From: Pachypanchax playfairii
Lineage: Eukaryota > Chordata > Actinopteri > Cyprinodontiformes > Aplocheilidae
Assembly: GCA_006937955.1 (NCBI GenBank)
Contig: SSNP01000341.1
Location: 184,465-248,464 of the forward strand
Direction: 5' to 3'
Length of the DNA stretch: 64,000 bases
In this document: piece by piece, positions 1 through 13,823 of the stretch
How positions within the stretch are numbered: the first letter of the stretch is position 1
How the letters are laid out: every line of letters begins with the position of its first letter
Made by a program: the position numbers and the translations under genes
Notes under the pieces: model-generated
Seen by the model: only the letters and a program-made list of their open reading frames with translations
The model's database searches: none
What the model was told of the DNA's origin: nothing

Positions 1-374
1 ATATAACGCTCCACATGTAATGCTCCATGTGTAACACTCCACGTGTAACACTCCACATGTAATACTCAACATGTAACACTCAACATGTAACACTCCACAT
101 GTAATACTCCATATGTTCCACATGTAACGCTCCACATGTTCTACATATAACGCTCCACATGTAATACTCCACATGTAACACTCCACATGTTCCACATGTA
201 ATACTTCACATGTAACATTCCACATGTTCAACATGTTCCACGTGTAACATTCCACATGTTCAACATGTTCAACATGTTCCACATGTAACATTCCACATGT
301 TCCACATGTAACACTCCACATGTTCAACATGTAACACTCCACACGTAACACTCCACACGTAACACTCCACACAT
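1..374. repeat. 14-bp minisatellite (ATGTAACACTCCAC-like)
   Basis: Tandem copies of a unit close to ATGTAACACTCCAC, mixed with shorter ATGTTCCAC and ATGTTCAAC variants, run from the first base to about 374. The array probably continues to the left of the window. The ACATGT core is a 6-bp palindrome repeated throughout. No coding potential is seen. Confidence 0.85.
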
Positions 375-1265
375 GGTTTCCATTTATTAAACTGGAGGGA
401 AGATTTTTGACTTATCGTTAGTGATCTTTATTTCTGAGATGAATCTCTTCTATCCCATTAAAGCTGGTCTCTCCATAATAATGACCCAGATTTTTTAAAG
501 AAAAAATATAAAAATGAAATAATAACTAGTATGAAAAAAAGCAAGTTTCAGTTTCAAGGAGTATATCATATAAAGTATGTCAGTATTTTCAAACTTATGT
601 GACCAAAAAGAAACAGATTTTAAGCAAGATTTATTTAAAAAGATTCGTCTTAATACTTCCCAATTAACACACAGTATTAGAAAGGACACAAACATTCTTT
701 TCAGAAAAGCCAGAGACCATTAAAAAATCAATTCATAAACCGTTTTACTTTTCTACCAAAATCTTATTGCAGAAATAATAATAAACTCAAACCTTTTGGT
801 TTATCTTGATCTATTTTAAGGTTTATTTTATCTCACTTATAAGCTCCATTCCATCATTCTCAAAAGGAGAAAATGAAATGCTGCATATTATTTGCCTTTC
901 AGGTGTCACAGTATTACCGGGAAATAGACCCGTCTATTTTTAACCATGAGCATGGACTTATTGTCAGCATGCTCCCACCTGAGACTCCCAAGGATACAAA
1001 CCTTGAGAGAACGCATTCACAGCCTCAGCAAACATGTAAAGAATGGAGCGACAGCGGAGGGACCAAACAAACAAACAAACAAACTAACAGGCTTTGAGTC
1101 TAAACTACCACCTCAAATACACACGACTAACAAAAAGTTCATGATATTCAGCTCACAGTTGAAATTTCAGGAGGAACCTAAAACGTAATCTAGCCTTTAT
1201 GTGACCTTCCCGAAACATTTAATACAAACATGCAACTGTTCAATTTTTTGTCTTGTTGGGCCTGT
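375..1265. other. AT-rich non-coding stretch, nothing recognised
   Basis: No gene, RNA or mobile element was recognised. A short open frame at 873-1097 (plus) is preceded by TTTCAG and could in principle be an exon, but its residues match no family I know and it runs into an (ACAA)n tract near 1070. I do not call it. Confidence 0.4.
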
Positions 1266-1269
1266 CCTG

Positions 1270-1585
1270 ATTTGTTTGGCAGAAAGAATTGTGGACAAAA
1301 ACACACCAAAACTAACACAGAACAGGACAGTCACTCGAGACTGCAAAGCCCAACACATAAACCTGATCATTGCCTGGACTGATTACAAGAAAGCTCAATG
1401 TTACACAGTTGGATCATTCAATGCTTGGAGCTGTACAACATCAGCATGAATCCAAGAACCTTCATTGCAAACTTGATGAGGTTGTGGAAATCCACTCTGC
1501 AACAGGTGTCCATCAAATGTGGCACACACCGAGGAGATGCTCTGTCCCCACTCTGGTTCTGCATAAGTCTAACGGCGCTTTCCAC
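1270..1585 (+). pseudogene. Broken LINE reverse-transcriptase fragment (R4/Dong/Rex6-like)
   Basis: Conceptual translation gives AWTDYKKA, then after a frame change near 1397 HSWIIQCLELY and GDALSPLWFC. This order resembles the fingers/palm part of R4/Dong-type (Rex6-like) non-LTR reverse transcriptases, in which a DYKKAYDS-like motif is followed by QGDALSPLLFC. The upstream frame (TRDCKAQHINL) also fits. The frameshift, the loss of residues after DYKKA and the absence of the catalytic YxDD segment downstream show a dead remnant. The clade assignment is from memory of motif wording and is tentative. That it is a retroelement RT is firmer. Confidence 0.6.
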
Positions 1586-4230
1586 TGGTACCTACTTGGC
1601 CCGCCCAACTCGCCCCGACTCAACACGACTCATATCGTGTTGGGTTTCTATTGTGTTTACAGAAGTGAGGGCAAGCGGTGGATGCGGGCGGGGTTTCCCT
1701 CCAGGTGTTGAGGTCTTTCACAGCACAGTAGTCTGCTTTCATCTTCTTCAGCTTCTCTATACACTGTTTCAAAGTCTGCATTGCATTGCATACATTCATT
1801 ATAGCTGCGTCTCTTACTCTGCACCTTGAAACTTATAGAGATGGATGGATAGGACAGATTTATTATTCTTCCATCAAAATGAATGCAAAAAGACACACCC
1901 ACACAAATAACACATCAAAACATCTGGCTCAATAGCACATTAATATAAATGATGAACTGGTGTTGTGACAAAAACAAAAAAATAACAAAAAATCAATCAA
2001 AGAATTCCTTGTTTCAAAAACACTAACTTCCTTGTCACAGGAAGAAGATTCAGTGTTGCCAGAGAGTCCAGGTAACACTGAAAAACACAGGTAGATAAGT
2101 CCAACAGTAAAATCCAAAAATCAAAGGAAAAGCAAAGAGTCACTTATATAAATCTGATTGGCTGAAATACCAACAGGGCTGAGGCAGAAATGCAATGTCA
2201 CAGAGGCAGAACACAGTTCAGGATCCAGATGATCAGAGACAGAAGACAAACCCAGCAGGGACACAGACAAGGTGAGTCATTATCAGGCAGGCAGGAAACA
2301 AACAGACAGGGATGCTGCATCAGTTTGGAAGCATGAAGCAAGTCTGTGAACATGTGAGATGCAGGTGAAACACAGAGGTTTAAATAGTGAGACAGACAGG
2401 TGGGGGGAGTGAGAGGGATGAGGGAGACAGCACGTGCAGGACATCAACTAAATAAAAGGACAAAGAATGAGGTGACAGCACAAACACACAACTAGAGACG
2501 GACTGGGCAGGAGACAAAGGAAATCTAAACCCACTCAGAAACTATTACACACAAACACAGCAATCAAAGTGTGGGGAGACATGAGATACAGAGACAGACA
2601 GGGGAGGGACGATACATTACATTTGTAGTAGAGTTCTGTAAACATCATTTCACATGTACAAAAAGTTATTTGATGCTTTGGATTAAAGGGAAACCCCTAA
2701 ACAGGATGGGGGTCACTGACAGCAGCGTCAGCTTCCCAACACGTCCCACAGATTTACACTCCCAACATTTCTCACTGGCTCTCTCATTTATTATCTCAAT
2801 CCTTCCACGTACACATGTAGGGGGATGGAGGGAAAACACGGACACGTAGCCCCCCCTCCCCAAGTACATGCACAAGAAAGACCAGAGTGTTGGGGGGGGG
2901 GGGGTTTCTCTGTGATGGATATCAGTTGATAACACCTGACAGGAGAAGCACCAGTGGCAGCTCACGTCTCTATACCAATCTAATCTAAGCATGAATGAAT
3001 ACACACAACCACAACCTCCGTTATGCACATGCAGCGTGTTAAACCCTTTTAGGGACAAGAGGACTTCTACGTCTCATTAGGACAAGCTTTGTCCCAACTT
3101 CACCTTCCACTAGCTCAGATATGTTTAGATACAAACAACAACAATTATTATTATTATTATACGTGGATAAGCATTTACAGATCGGGTACACACGGGCGAT
3201 ACATCCTGATGTCTTGTATTTATTTTTCTGCAGATGGCTGATGAACTAACAGTGAGTTTAAATTGCTCACAGCATTTTCCAGTTATTTTTAGCTAGAATA
3301 AAGTGGATGTCTGTGCACTGACTGTAGCTGTGTGGGTGAAACAGCCAGCCATCGCTCCAGATCATCTATTTTTAGATCTCTCTGCTCTCTGGTCAAGGCC
3401 CCTGGGGGCCCTGGAACAGGCACGTGGATCACTGCTCTCCCGCCTCATCTCTCAGATGTCTGACACCCCCACCTCACCCTGTCTCACCCCTTCACAATCC
3501 TCATGTAGTACGGAGTGTCAGGAGGTTCTAAAACAGAGTCGAATTCCTTCAGTCACACAGACAGAAGGAGGAGGAGCCTGAACGAGGTGCAGGACAGAAA
3601 CTGTAACGCAGATAAATCACCTGTCAGGTGAAGCCCAACTCAACAGCAGCATAACCTGCACACACTGGAGATTCATGATCCAGTTCCATTAACACATTTC
3701 TACGTTTGATCTACAAGCTCCTCATCCATCCACATGGGTCACGTTGTCATGGTAACATCAAAGTGTTTGCATTCACATGAGTCCAGACCACATGCTCCAC
3801 TTGGCTTCTTCCATTCTACATTTTACCTCCCACCCAGGAGGCGATTTACAGAAAACACACCTGAACTGGCTCTACAAACAGCCGGCCACAAGCTGGAAAC
3901 ATCTTCATCCTAATACAATATACCTGTTATAGTAAAGCAGCAACAGAAATATGAATCACTATCGAATGTGCTGATAAGAATTTAGGTGAGAAAATATATA
4001 TTTTAAAGAGGCCCTTCCATTAAAAGTTGTTGAAACTGGATCTTCTGAAACACTCACCGTTCACAGAACAGCAGACAAAACTTTCCACCTGCAGCTTCCT
4101 AACTGTTTGGCTTTATTACCTAAATACTTTAACATTTCTGCATTATCACTGAACAAACATCAATCAGATCATCACTGTTAAAGTACGTCCAACTAATTCA
4201 GCACAATAAATAATTAAAGGCATAAAATCA
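1586..4230. other. Intergenic DNA without recognised genes
   Basis: Around 1,575-1,640 the text TTTCCACTGGTACC followed by degenerate CGACTC repeats resembles the end of a fish DNA-transposon remnant, but I cannot find a partner end. Around 2,150-2,560 the sequence is purine-rich (ACAGACAGG-like). A G tract lies near 2,892. A 92-codon open frame at 3303-3581 has no family resemblance and no convincing splice context. Nothing here is called as a gene. Confidence 0.35.
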
Positions 4231-4459
4231 AGTTAAAGGTGGGTTTTTCCTAACCTTCCACTGCAAGATGGATTCTCACGTGATTTGGAGTTTTCCAAAC
4301 CCACGAATATCCATCTTGTACCATTCCAACTAAACATGTCTATCTCTGTAAAATAATGTTCGGACCAATCCTGTGTTAGCATTGTGCTTTGGGGCGGGTG
4401 TTCAGGTATGATTGGCAGCAAGTGTCCAGGCAGGTAAAGTAAAATAAACATGGCTACCG

Positions 4460-4665
4460 GTGGATGTACACATAAAAGCAGCTATTGAATCTGTTTTAGG
4501 ACTAGATATGATTTCTGGGTTGAAAATGATCAAAGGTAAGAACTTTGTGTATTTCTTGATAGTAAAGATGTGTTTTGCTTTTCTTAGTGGTAACAATGTG
4601 TGTGTTTTACTCCTGACTGGATTTACAAGAGCTTCATTTACTGTGATTGGAAAAAGATAAATCAT
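4460..4665 (+). pseudogene. Possible degraded helicase-like fragment
   Basis: The 66-codon frame contains GNNVCVLLLTGFTRASF. This looks like a decayed motif I (Walker A) of a RecQ-type helicase, where GKDVxxxLPTGFGKS would be expected. The preceding residues resemble the helix before motif I. The central Gly-Lys-Ser is lost. The stretch GTAAGAACTT...TTTTCTTAG inside the frame could be a retained short intron. Fish genomes carry repetitive genes encoding such helicases, so a transposon-borne remnant is the simplest reading. Chance resemblance cannot be excluded. Confidence 0.3.
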
Positions 4666-4869
4666 GATAAACAGATACTTCGTGGCTCTTCCTCAAATCA
4701 GATTAAGGTATAATACCAGATGTCCCTCACTTTTATAGATGGTTTCAAATGGAGTGGTTCCAGATGTATGTGTGTCCCCGACTCAACAAGAGGTGGGGAC
4801 ACACATGGATCTGGCAGAGCTAGGTTATGTTTTTCATTCAGGATCAGACTGGCTTTCAGAATCTTCTAT

Positions 4870-7800
4870 CATACAATGCAGCCTCATATAGTGCATCATC
4901 CTACAGTGCAGCTTCATACAGTGCAGCATCATACACTTCAGCATAATACAGTGCAGCATCATACATTGCAGCATCATACACTTCAGCCTCATACAGTGCA
5001 GCATCATACACTTCAGCATAATACAGTGCAGCATCATACATTGCAGCATCATACACTTCAGCCTCATACAGTGCAGCATCATACACTTCAGCATTATACA
5101 CTTCAGCATCATACACGGCAGCATAATACAGTGCAGCATCATACATTGCAGCATCATACACTTCAGCATTATACACTTCAGCCTCATACAGTGCAGCATT
5201 ATACACTTCAGCCTCATACAGTGCAGCATCATACACTTCAGCATCATACACTTCAGCATCATACAGTGCAGCATCATACACTTCAGCATCATACACTGCA
5301 GCATCATACACTTCAGCATCATACACTTCAGCATCATACACTTCAGCATCATACAGTGCAGCATCATACACTTCAGCATCATACACTTCAGCATCATACA
5401 CTTCAGCATCATACAGTGCAGCATCATACACTTCAGCATCATACAGTGCAGCATCATACATTGCAGCATCATACACGTCAGCATTATACACTTCAGCCTC
5501 ATACAGTGCAGCATCATACACTTCAGCCTCATACAGTGCAGCATCATACACTTCAGCCTCATACAGTGCAGCATCATACACTTCAGCCTCATACAGTGCA
5601 GCATCATACACTTCAGCATCATACAGTGCAGCATCATACACTTCAGCATCATACAGTGCAGCATCATACACTTCAGCATCATACAGTGCAGCATCATACA
5701 CTTCAGCATTATACACTTCAGCATCATACAGTGCAGCATCATACACTTCAGCATCATACAGTGCAGCATCATACACTTCAGCATCATACACTACAGCATC
5801 ATACATTGCAGCATCATACACTTCAGCATTATACACTTCAGCCTCATACAGTGCAGCATCATACACTTCAGCCTCATACAGTGCAGCATCATACACTTCA
5901 GCATCATACAGTGCAGCATCATACACTTCAGCATAATACAGTGCAGCATCATACATTGCAGCATCATACACTTCAGCATTATACACTTCAGCATCATACA
6001 GTGCAGCATCATACACTTCAGCATCATACAGTGCAGCATCATACACTTCAGCATCATACACTTCAGCATCATACAGTGCAGCATCATACACTTCAGCATA
6101 ATACAGTGCAGCATCATACACGTCAGCATTATACACTTCAGCCTCATACAGTGCAGCATCATACATTGCAGCATCATACACTTCAGCATTATACACTTCA
6201 GCCTCATACAGTGCAGCATTATACACTTCAGCCTCATACAGTGCAGCATCATACACTTCAGCATCATACACTTCAGCATCATACAGTGCAGCATCATACA
6301 CTTCAGCATCATACAGTGCAGCATCATACACTTCAGCATAATACAGTGCAGCATCATACATTGCAGCATCATACACGTCAGCATTATACACTTCAGCCTC
6401 ATACAGTGCAGCATCATACACTTCAGCATCATACAGTGCAGCATCATACACTTCAGCATCATACACTTCAGCATCATACAGTGCAGCATCATACACTTCA
6501 GCATCATACAGTGCAGCATCATACACGTCAGCATTATACACTTCAGCCTCATACAGTGCAGCATCATACACTTCAGCATCATACAGTGCAGCATCATACA
6601 CTTCAGCATCATACACTTCAGCATCATACAGTGCAGCATCATACACTTCAGCATAATACAGTGCAGCATCATACATTGCAGCATCATACACGTCAGCATT
6701 ATACACTTCAGCCTCATACAGTGCAGCATCATACACTTCAGCATCATACAGTGCAGCATCATACACTTCAGCATTATACACTTCAGCATCATACAGTGCA
6801 GCATCATACACTTCAGCATCATACAGTTCAGCATCATACATTGCAGCATCATACACGTCAGCATTATACACTTCAGCCTCATACAGTGCAGCATCATACA
6901 CTTCAGCATCATACAGTGCAGCATCATACACTTCAGCATCATACACTTCAGCATCATACAGTGCAGCATCATACACTTCAGCATCATACAGTGCAGCATC
7001 ATACAGTGCAGCATCATACACTTCAGCCTCATACAGTGCAGCATCATACACTTCAGCATCATACAGTGCAGCATCATACACTTCAGCATCATACACTTCA
7101 GCATCATACAGTGCAGCATCATACATTGCAGCATCATACACTTCAGCCTCATACAGTGCAGCATCATACACTTCAGCATCATACATTTCAGCATCATACA
7201 CTTCAGCATCATACACTTCAGCATCATACATTGCAGCATCATACACTTCAGCCTCATACAGTGCAGCATCATACACTTCAGCATAATACAGTGCAGCATC
7301 ATACATTGCAGCATCATACACGTCAGCATTATACACTTCAGCCTCATACAGTGCAGCATCATACACTTCAGCCTCATACAGTGCAGCATCATACACTTCA
7401 GCCTCATACAGTGCAGCATTATACACTTCAGCATCATACAGTGCAGCATCATACACTTCAGCATCATACACTTCAGCATCATACAGTGCAGCATCATACA
7501 CTTCAGCATCATACACTTCAGCATCATACACTGCAGCATCATACAGTGCAGCATCATACACTTCAGCATCATACACTGCAGCATCATACACTTCAGCATC
7601 ATACAGTTCAGCATCATACACTTCAGCATCATACACTTCAGCATAATACAGTGCAGCATCATACAGTGCAGCATTATACACTTCAGCCTCATACAGTGCA
7701 GCATCATACACTTCAGCATCATACAGTGCAGCATCATACACTTCAGCATCATACACTTCAGCATCATACAGTGCAGCATCATACACTTCAGCATCATACA

Positions 7801-10800
7801 GTGCAGCATCATACATTGCAGCATCATACACTTCAGCCTCATACAGTGCAGCATCATACACTTCAGCATCATACAGTGCAGCATCATACACTTCAGCATT
7901 ATACACTTCAGCATCATACAGTGCAGCATCATACACTTCAGCATCATACAGTGCAGCATCATACACTTCAGCATAATACAGTGCAGCATCATACATTGCA
8001 GCATCATACACTTCAGCCTCATACAGTGCAGCATCATACACTTCAGCATCATACAGTGCAGCATCATACACTTCAGCATCATACAGTGCAGCATCATACA
8101 TTGCAGCATCATACACGTCAGCATTATACACTTCAGCCTCATACAGTGCAGCATCATACACTTCAGCCTCATACAGTGCAGCATCATACACTTCAGCCTC
8201 ATACAGTGCAGCATCATACACTTCAGCATCATACACTTCAGCATCATACACTTCAGCATCATACACTTCAGCATCATACACTGCAGCATCATACAGTGCA
8301 GCATCATACACTTCAGCATCATACAGTGCAGCATCATACACTTCAGCATAATACAGTGCAGCATCATACATTGCAGCATCATACACTTCAGCATTATACA
8401 CTTCAGCCTCATACAGTGCAGCATCATACACTTCAGCCTCATACAGTGCAGCATCATACACTTCAGCATCATACAGTGCAGCATCATACACTTCAGCATT
8501 ATACACTTCAGCATCATACACTGCAGCATAATACAGTGCAGCATCATACATTGCAGCATCATACACTTCAGCCTCATACAGTGCAGCATCATACACTTCA
8601 GCATAATACAGTGCAGCATCATACATTGCAGCATCATACACGTCAGCATTATACACTTCAGCCTCATACAGTGCAGCATCATACACTTCAGCATCATACA
8701 CTTCAGCATCATACACTGCAGCATCATACAGTGCAGCATCATACACTTCAGCATCATACAGTGCAGCATCATACACTTCAGCATCATACACTTCAGCATC
8801 ATACACTTCAGCATCATACAGTGCAGCATCATACACGTCAGCATCATACACTTCAGCCTCATACAGTGCAGCATCATACACGTCAGCATTATACACTTCA
8901 GCCTCATACAGTGCAGCATCATACACTTCAGCCTCATACAGTGCAGCATCATACACTTCAGCATCATACAGTGCAGCATCATACACTTCAGCATCATACA
9001 CTTCAGCATCATACAGTGCAGCATCATACACTTCAGCATATACAGTGCAGCATCATACACTTCAGCATCATACACTTCAGCCTCATACAGTGCAGCATCA
9101 TACACTTCAGCATAATACAGTGCAGCATCATACAGTGCAGCATCATACACTTCAGCATTATACACTTCAGCATCATACAGTGCAGCATCATACATTGCAG
9201 CATCATACACTTCAGCATAATACAGTGCAGCATCATACATTGCAGCATCATACACGTCAGCATTATACACTTCAGCCTCATACAGTGCAGCATCATACAC
9301 TTCAGCCTCATACACTGCAGCATCATACACTTCAGCATCATACACTTCAGCATCATACACTGCAGCATCATACAGTGCAGCATCATACACTTCAGCATAA
9401 TACAGTGCAGCATCATACATTGCAGCATCATACACGTCAGCATTATACACTTCAGCCTCATACAGTGCAGCATCATACACTTCAGCCTCATACAGTGCAG
9501 CATCATACACTTCAGCATCATACACTTCAGCATCATACAGTGCAGCATCATACACTTCAGCATCATACACTTCAGCATCATACAGTGCAGCATCATACAG
9601 TTCAGCATCATACAGTGCAGCATCATACACTTCGGCCTCATACAGTGCAGCATCATACACTTCAGCATCATACATTTCAGCATCATACACTTCAGCATCA
9701 TACAGTGCAGCATCATACACTTCAGCATCATACACTTCAGCATCATACAGTGCAGCATCATACACTTCAGCATAATACAGTGCAGCATCATACATTGCAG
9801 CATCATACACGTCAGCATTATACACTTCAGCCTCATACAGTGCAGCATCATACACTTCAGCCTCATACAGTGCAGCATCATACACTTCAGCATCATACAC
9901 TTCAGCCTCATACAGTGCAGCATCATACACTTCAGCCTCATACAGTGCAGCATCATACACTTCAGCCTCATACAGTGCAGCATCATACACTTCAGCATAA
10001 TACAGTGCAGCATCATACATTGCAGCATCATACACGTCAGCATCATACACTTCAGCCTCATACAGTGCAGCATCATACACTTCAGCATCATACAGTGCAG
10101 CATCATACACTTCAGCATAATACAGTGCAGCATCATACACGTCAGCATTATACACTTCAGCCTCATACAGTGCAGCATCATACACTTCAGCCTCATACAG
10201 TGCAGCATCATACACTTCAGCCTCATACAGTGCAGCATCATACACTTCAGCATCATACAGTGCAGCATCATACATTGCAGCATCATACACTTCAGCCTCA
10301 TACAGTGCAGCATTATACACTTCAGCATCATACAGTGCAGCATCATACACTTCAGCATCATACACTTCAGCATCATACAGTGCAGCATCATACACTTCAG
10401 CATAATACAGTGCAGCATCATACATTGCAGCATCATACACTTCAGCATTATACACTTCAGCCTCATACAGTGCAGCATTATACACTTCAGCCTCATACAG
10501 TGCAGCATCATACACTTCAGCATCATACATTGCAGCATCATACACGTCAGCATCATACACTTCAGCCTCATACAGTGCAGCATCATACACTTCAGCATCA
10601 TACAGTGCAGCATCATACACTTCAGCATCATACACTTCAGCATCATACAGTGCAGCATCATACACTTCAGCATCATACAGTGCAGCATCATACACTTCAG
10701 CATCATACACTTCAGCATCATACAGTGCAGCATCATACACTTCAGCATCATACATTGCAGCATCATACACTTCAGCCTCATACAGTGCAGCATCATACAC

Positions 10801-12196
10801 TTCAGCATCATACAGTGCAGCATCATACACTTCAGCATCATACACTTCAGCATCATACAGTGCAGCATCATACACTTCAGCATCATACAGTGCAGCATCA
10901 TACACTTCAGCATAATACAGTGCAGCATCATACATTTCAGCATTATACACTTCAGCCTCATACAGTGCAGCATCATACACTTCAGCCTCATACATTGCAG
11001 CATCATACACTTCAGCATTATACACTTCAGCATCATACAGTGCAGCATTATACACTTCAGCATCATACACGGCAGCATCATACAGTGCAGCATCATACAC
11101 TTCAGCATCATACACTTCAGCATCATACAGTGCAGCATCATACACTTCAGCATCATACAGTGCAGCATCATACACTTCAGCATTATACAGTGCAGCATCA
11201 TACATTGCAGCATCATACACGTCAGCATTATACACTTCAGCCTCATACAGTGCAGCATCATACACTTCAGCCTCATACAGTGCAGCATCATACACTTCAG
11301 CATCATACACTTCAGCATCATACAGTGCAGCATCATACACTTCAGCATCATACACTTCAGCATCATACACTTCAGCATCATACAGTTCAGCATCATACAC
11401 TTCAGCATCATACACGGCAGCATAATACAGTGCAGCATCATACATTGCAGCATCATACACTTCAGCATTATACACTTCAGCCTCATACAGTGCAGCATTA
11501 TACACTTCAGCATCATACACTTCAGCATCATACAGTGCAGCATCATACACTTCAGCATCATACAGTTCAGCATCATACACTTCAGCATAATACAGTGCAG
11601 CATCATACATTGCAGCATCATACACTTCAGCCTCATACAGTGCAGCATCATACACTTCAGCATCATACAGTGCAGCATCATACACTTCAGCATCATACAG
11701 TGCAGCATCATACACTTCAGCATAATACAGTGCAGCATCATACATTGCAGCATCATACACGTCAGCATTATACACTTCAGCCTCATACAGTGCAGCATCA
11801 TACACTTCAGCCTCATACAGTGCAGCATCATACACTTCAGCATCATACACTTCAGCATCATACACTGCAGCATCATACACTTCAGCATCATACAGTGCAG
11901 CATCATACACTTCAGCATCATACAGTGCAGCATCATACACTTCAGCATCATACACTTCAGCATCATACAGTGCAGCATCATACACTTCAGCATCATACAG
12001 TGCAGCATCATACACTTCAGCATCATACACTTCAGCATCATACAGTGCAGCATCATACACTTCAGCATCATACACTTCAGCATCATACACTTCAGCATCA
12101 TACAGTGCAGCATCATACACTTCAGCATCATACACTTCAGCATCATACAGTGCAGCATCATACACTTCAGCATCATACACTTCAGCATCATACACT
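4870..12196. repeat. 7.3-kb satellite array of a 15-bp unit
   Basis: About 488 head-to-tail copies of CAGCATCATACACTT, alternating with CAGCATCATACAGTG and rarer variants (CATTGCA, CACGTCA, CATAATA, CCTCATA, CATTATA). The unit length is almost perfectly kept: apart from one 14-bp unit near 9037, where one base is missing, differences are substitutions. Because 15 is a multiple of 3 and the unit lacks stop codons in several frames, open frames of up to about 2,490 codons appear on both strands. They only spell 5-residue repeats and have no gene signals. Blocks of variant units recur in the same order, which suggests higher-order copying. Confidence 0.97.
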
Positions 12197-12314
12197 GACA
12201 ATGCAGCATAAGGCAATGCAATCTGACAATATAATATTGTGAAGGATTATAATGTCATGACAATCTACCAAAGCTAAGAGATCGTAGAACCATCTAGTTG
12301 TATTCTCTCACCTA
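12197..12314. other. Short unique spacer with decaying satellite units
   Basis: After the array, GCAGCATAAGG and GCAATGCAATC are recognisable as decayed units up to about 12,220. The following roughly 90 bases are unique and end in the TA dinucleotide that abuts the Tc1 element. Confidence 0.6.
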
Positions 12315-13823
12315 CAGTGGGGCAAAAAAGTATTTAGTCAGCCACCAATTGTGTAAGTTCTCCCACTTAAAAAGATCAGAGAGGCCTGTAATTTTCATCA
12401 TAGGTATACCTCAACTATGAGAGACAAAATGAGGAAAGAAAATCCAGAAAATCACATTGTCTGATTTTTAAAGAATTTATTTGCAAATTATGGTGGAAAA
12501 TAAGTATTTGGTCAATAACAAAAGTTAATCTCAATACTTTGTTATATAGCCTTTGTTGGCAATGACAGAGGTCAAACGTTTTCTGTAAGTCTTCACAAGG
12601 TTTTCACACACTGTTGCTGGTATTTTGGCCCATTCCTCCATGCAGATCTCCTCTAGAGCAGTGATGTTTTGGGGCTGACGCTGGGCAACACGGACTTTCA
12701 ACTCCCTCCAGAGATTTTCTATGGGGTTGAGATCTGGAGACTGGCTAGGCCACTCCAGGACCTTGAAATGTTTCTTACGAAGCCACTCCTTCGTTGCCCG
12801 GGCAGTGTGTTTGGGATCATTGTCATGCTGAAAGACCCAGCCACATCTCATTTTCAATGCCCTTGCTGATGGAAGGAGGTTTTCACTCAAAATCTTACGA
12901 TACATGGCCCCATTCATTCTTTCCTTTACACGGATCAGTCGTCCTGGTCCCCTTGCAGAAAAACAGCCCCAAAGCATGATGTTTCCACCCCCGTGCTTTA
13001 CAGTAGGTATGGTGTTCTTTGGATCCAACTCAGCATTCTTTCCCCTCCAAACACGACAAGTTGAGTTTCTACCAAAAAGTTCTATTTTGGTTTCATCTGA
13101 CCATATGATGTTCTCCCAATCCCCTTCTGGATCATCCAAATGCTCTCTAGCAAACCGCAGACGGGCCTGGACGTGTCCTGGCTTCAGCAGGGGGACACGT
13201 CTGGCACTGCAGGATTTGAGTCCCTGGCGGCGTAGTGTGTTACTGATGGTAGCCTTTGTTACTTTGGTCCCAGCTCTCTGCAGGTCATTCACTAGGTCCC
13301 TCCGTGTGGTTCTGGGATTTTTGCTCACCGTTCTTGTGATCATTTTGACCCCACGGGGTGAGATCTTGCGTGGAGCCCCAGATCGAGGGAGATTATCAGT
13401 GGTCTTGTATGTCTTCCATTTTCTAATAATTGCTCCCACAGTTGATTTCTTCACACCAAGCTGCTTACCTATTGCAGATTCAGTCTTCCCAGCCTGGTGA
13501 AGGTCTACAATTTTGTTTCTGGTGTCCTTTGACAGCTCTTTGGTCTTGGCCATAGTGGAGTTTGGAACATGACTGTTTGAGGTTGTGGACAGGTGTCTTT
13601 TATACTGATAACGAGTTCACACAGGTGCCATTAATACAGGTAACGAGTGGAGGACCGAGGAGCCTCTTAAAGAAGTTACAGGTCTGTGAAAGCCAGAAAT
13701 CTTACTTGTTTGTAGGTGACCAAATACTTATTTTCCACCATAATTTGCAAATAAATTCTTTAAAAATCAGACAATGTGATTTTCTGGATTTTTTTTCCTC
13801 ATTTTGTCTCTCATAGTTGAGGT
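12315..13823 (-). mobile_element. Tc1-mariner element, right end truncated
   Basis: The left end begins CAGTGGGGCAAAAAAG directly after a TA (12313-12314), as expected for Tc1 elements that duplicate TA. An inner inverted-repeat segment at about 12,411-12,516 is matched in reverse complement at about 13,716-13,823. The outer roughly 96 bases of the left inverted repeat have no partner on the right: homology stops after 13,823 and a CT-rich run and a satellite stub follow. The element therefore lost its right terminus after insertion and should not be mobilisable as a unit, even though its transposase frame is open. Confidence 0.93.
12531..13553 (-). CDS. Tc1-type transposase, full-length open frame
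   Basis: A single uninterrupted 340-codon frame. The N-terminal part (residues 1-60) reads as the first helix-turn-helix of the paired-like DNA-binding domain (KDTRNKIVDLHQAGK, then SAIGKQLGVKKSTV). A GRPR-like linker is seen as RSGAPRK (about 57-63), and a second helix-turn-helix follows to about 120. The catalytic DD34E triad is complete: D153 in IIWSDETK, D244 in FQHDNDPKHT and E279 in SPDLNPIENLW, with 34 residues between the last two. These positions equal those of Sleeping Beauty. The length of 340 is standard for the family. The protein cuts and pastes Tc1 DNA at TA sites. No stop or frameshift is seen, so the copy is young or under recent selection. Expression is unknown. Confidence 0.95.
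   Translation of the reverse strand: MAKTKELSKDTRNKIVDLHQAGKTESAIGKQLGVKKSTVGAIIRKWKTYKTTDNLPRSGAPRKISPRGVKMITRTVSKNPRTTRRDLVNDLQRAGTKVTKATISNTLRRQGLKSCSARRVPLLKPGHVQARLRFAREHLDDPEGDWENIIWSDETKIELFGRNSTCRVWRGKNAELDPKNTIPTVKHGGGNIMLWGCFSARGPGRLIRVKERMNGAMYRKILSENLLPSARALKMRCGWVFQHDNDPKHTARATKEWLRKKHFKVLEWPSQSPDLNPIENLWRELKVRVAQRQPQNITALEEICMEEWAKIPATVCENLVKTYRKRLTSVIANKGYITKY

Noticed and set aside
873..1188. Two overlapping open frames near a TTTCAG
   Set aside because: Residues match nothing I recognise and the frame runs into a simple (ACAA)n tract. Kept only as a remark.
3303..3581. 92-codon open frame
   Set aside because: No family resemblance, no splice context and average composition; likely chance.
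4870..12196. CRISPR array
   Set aside because: Units are contiguous 15-mers with no unique spacers, no cas genes and a eukaryotic context.
4720..12242. Giant open frames (up to 2,492 codons) on both strands
   Set aside because: They follow only from a 15-bp unit without stops. The peptides are bare 5-residue repeats, several frames on both strands are open at once, and no promoter, splice or domain evidence exists.
12669..13500. Plus-strand frames across the Tc1 element
   Set aside because: Antisense shadows of the transposase gene.
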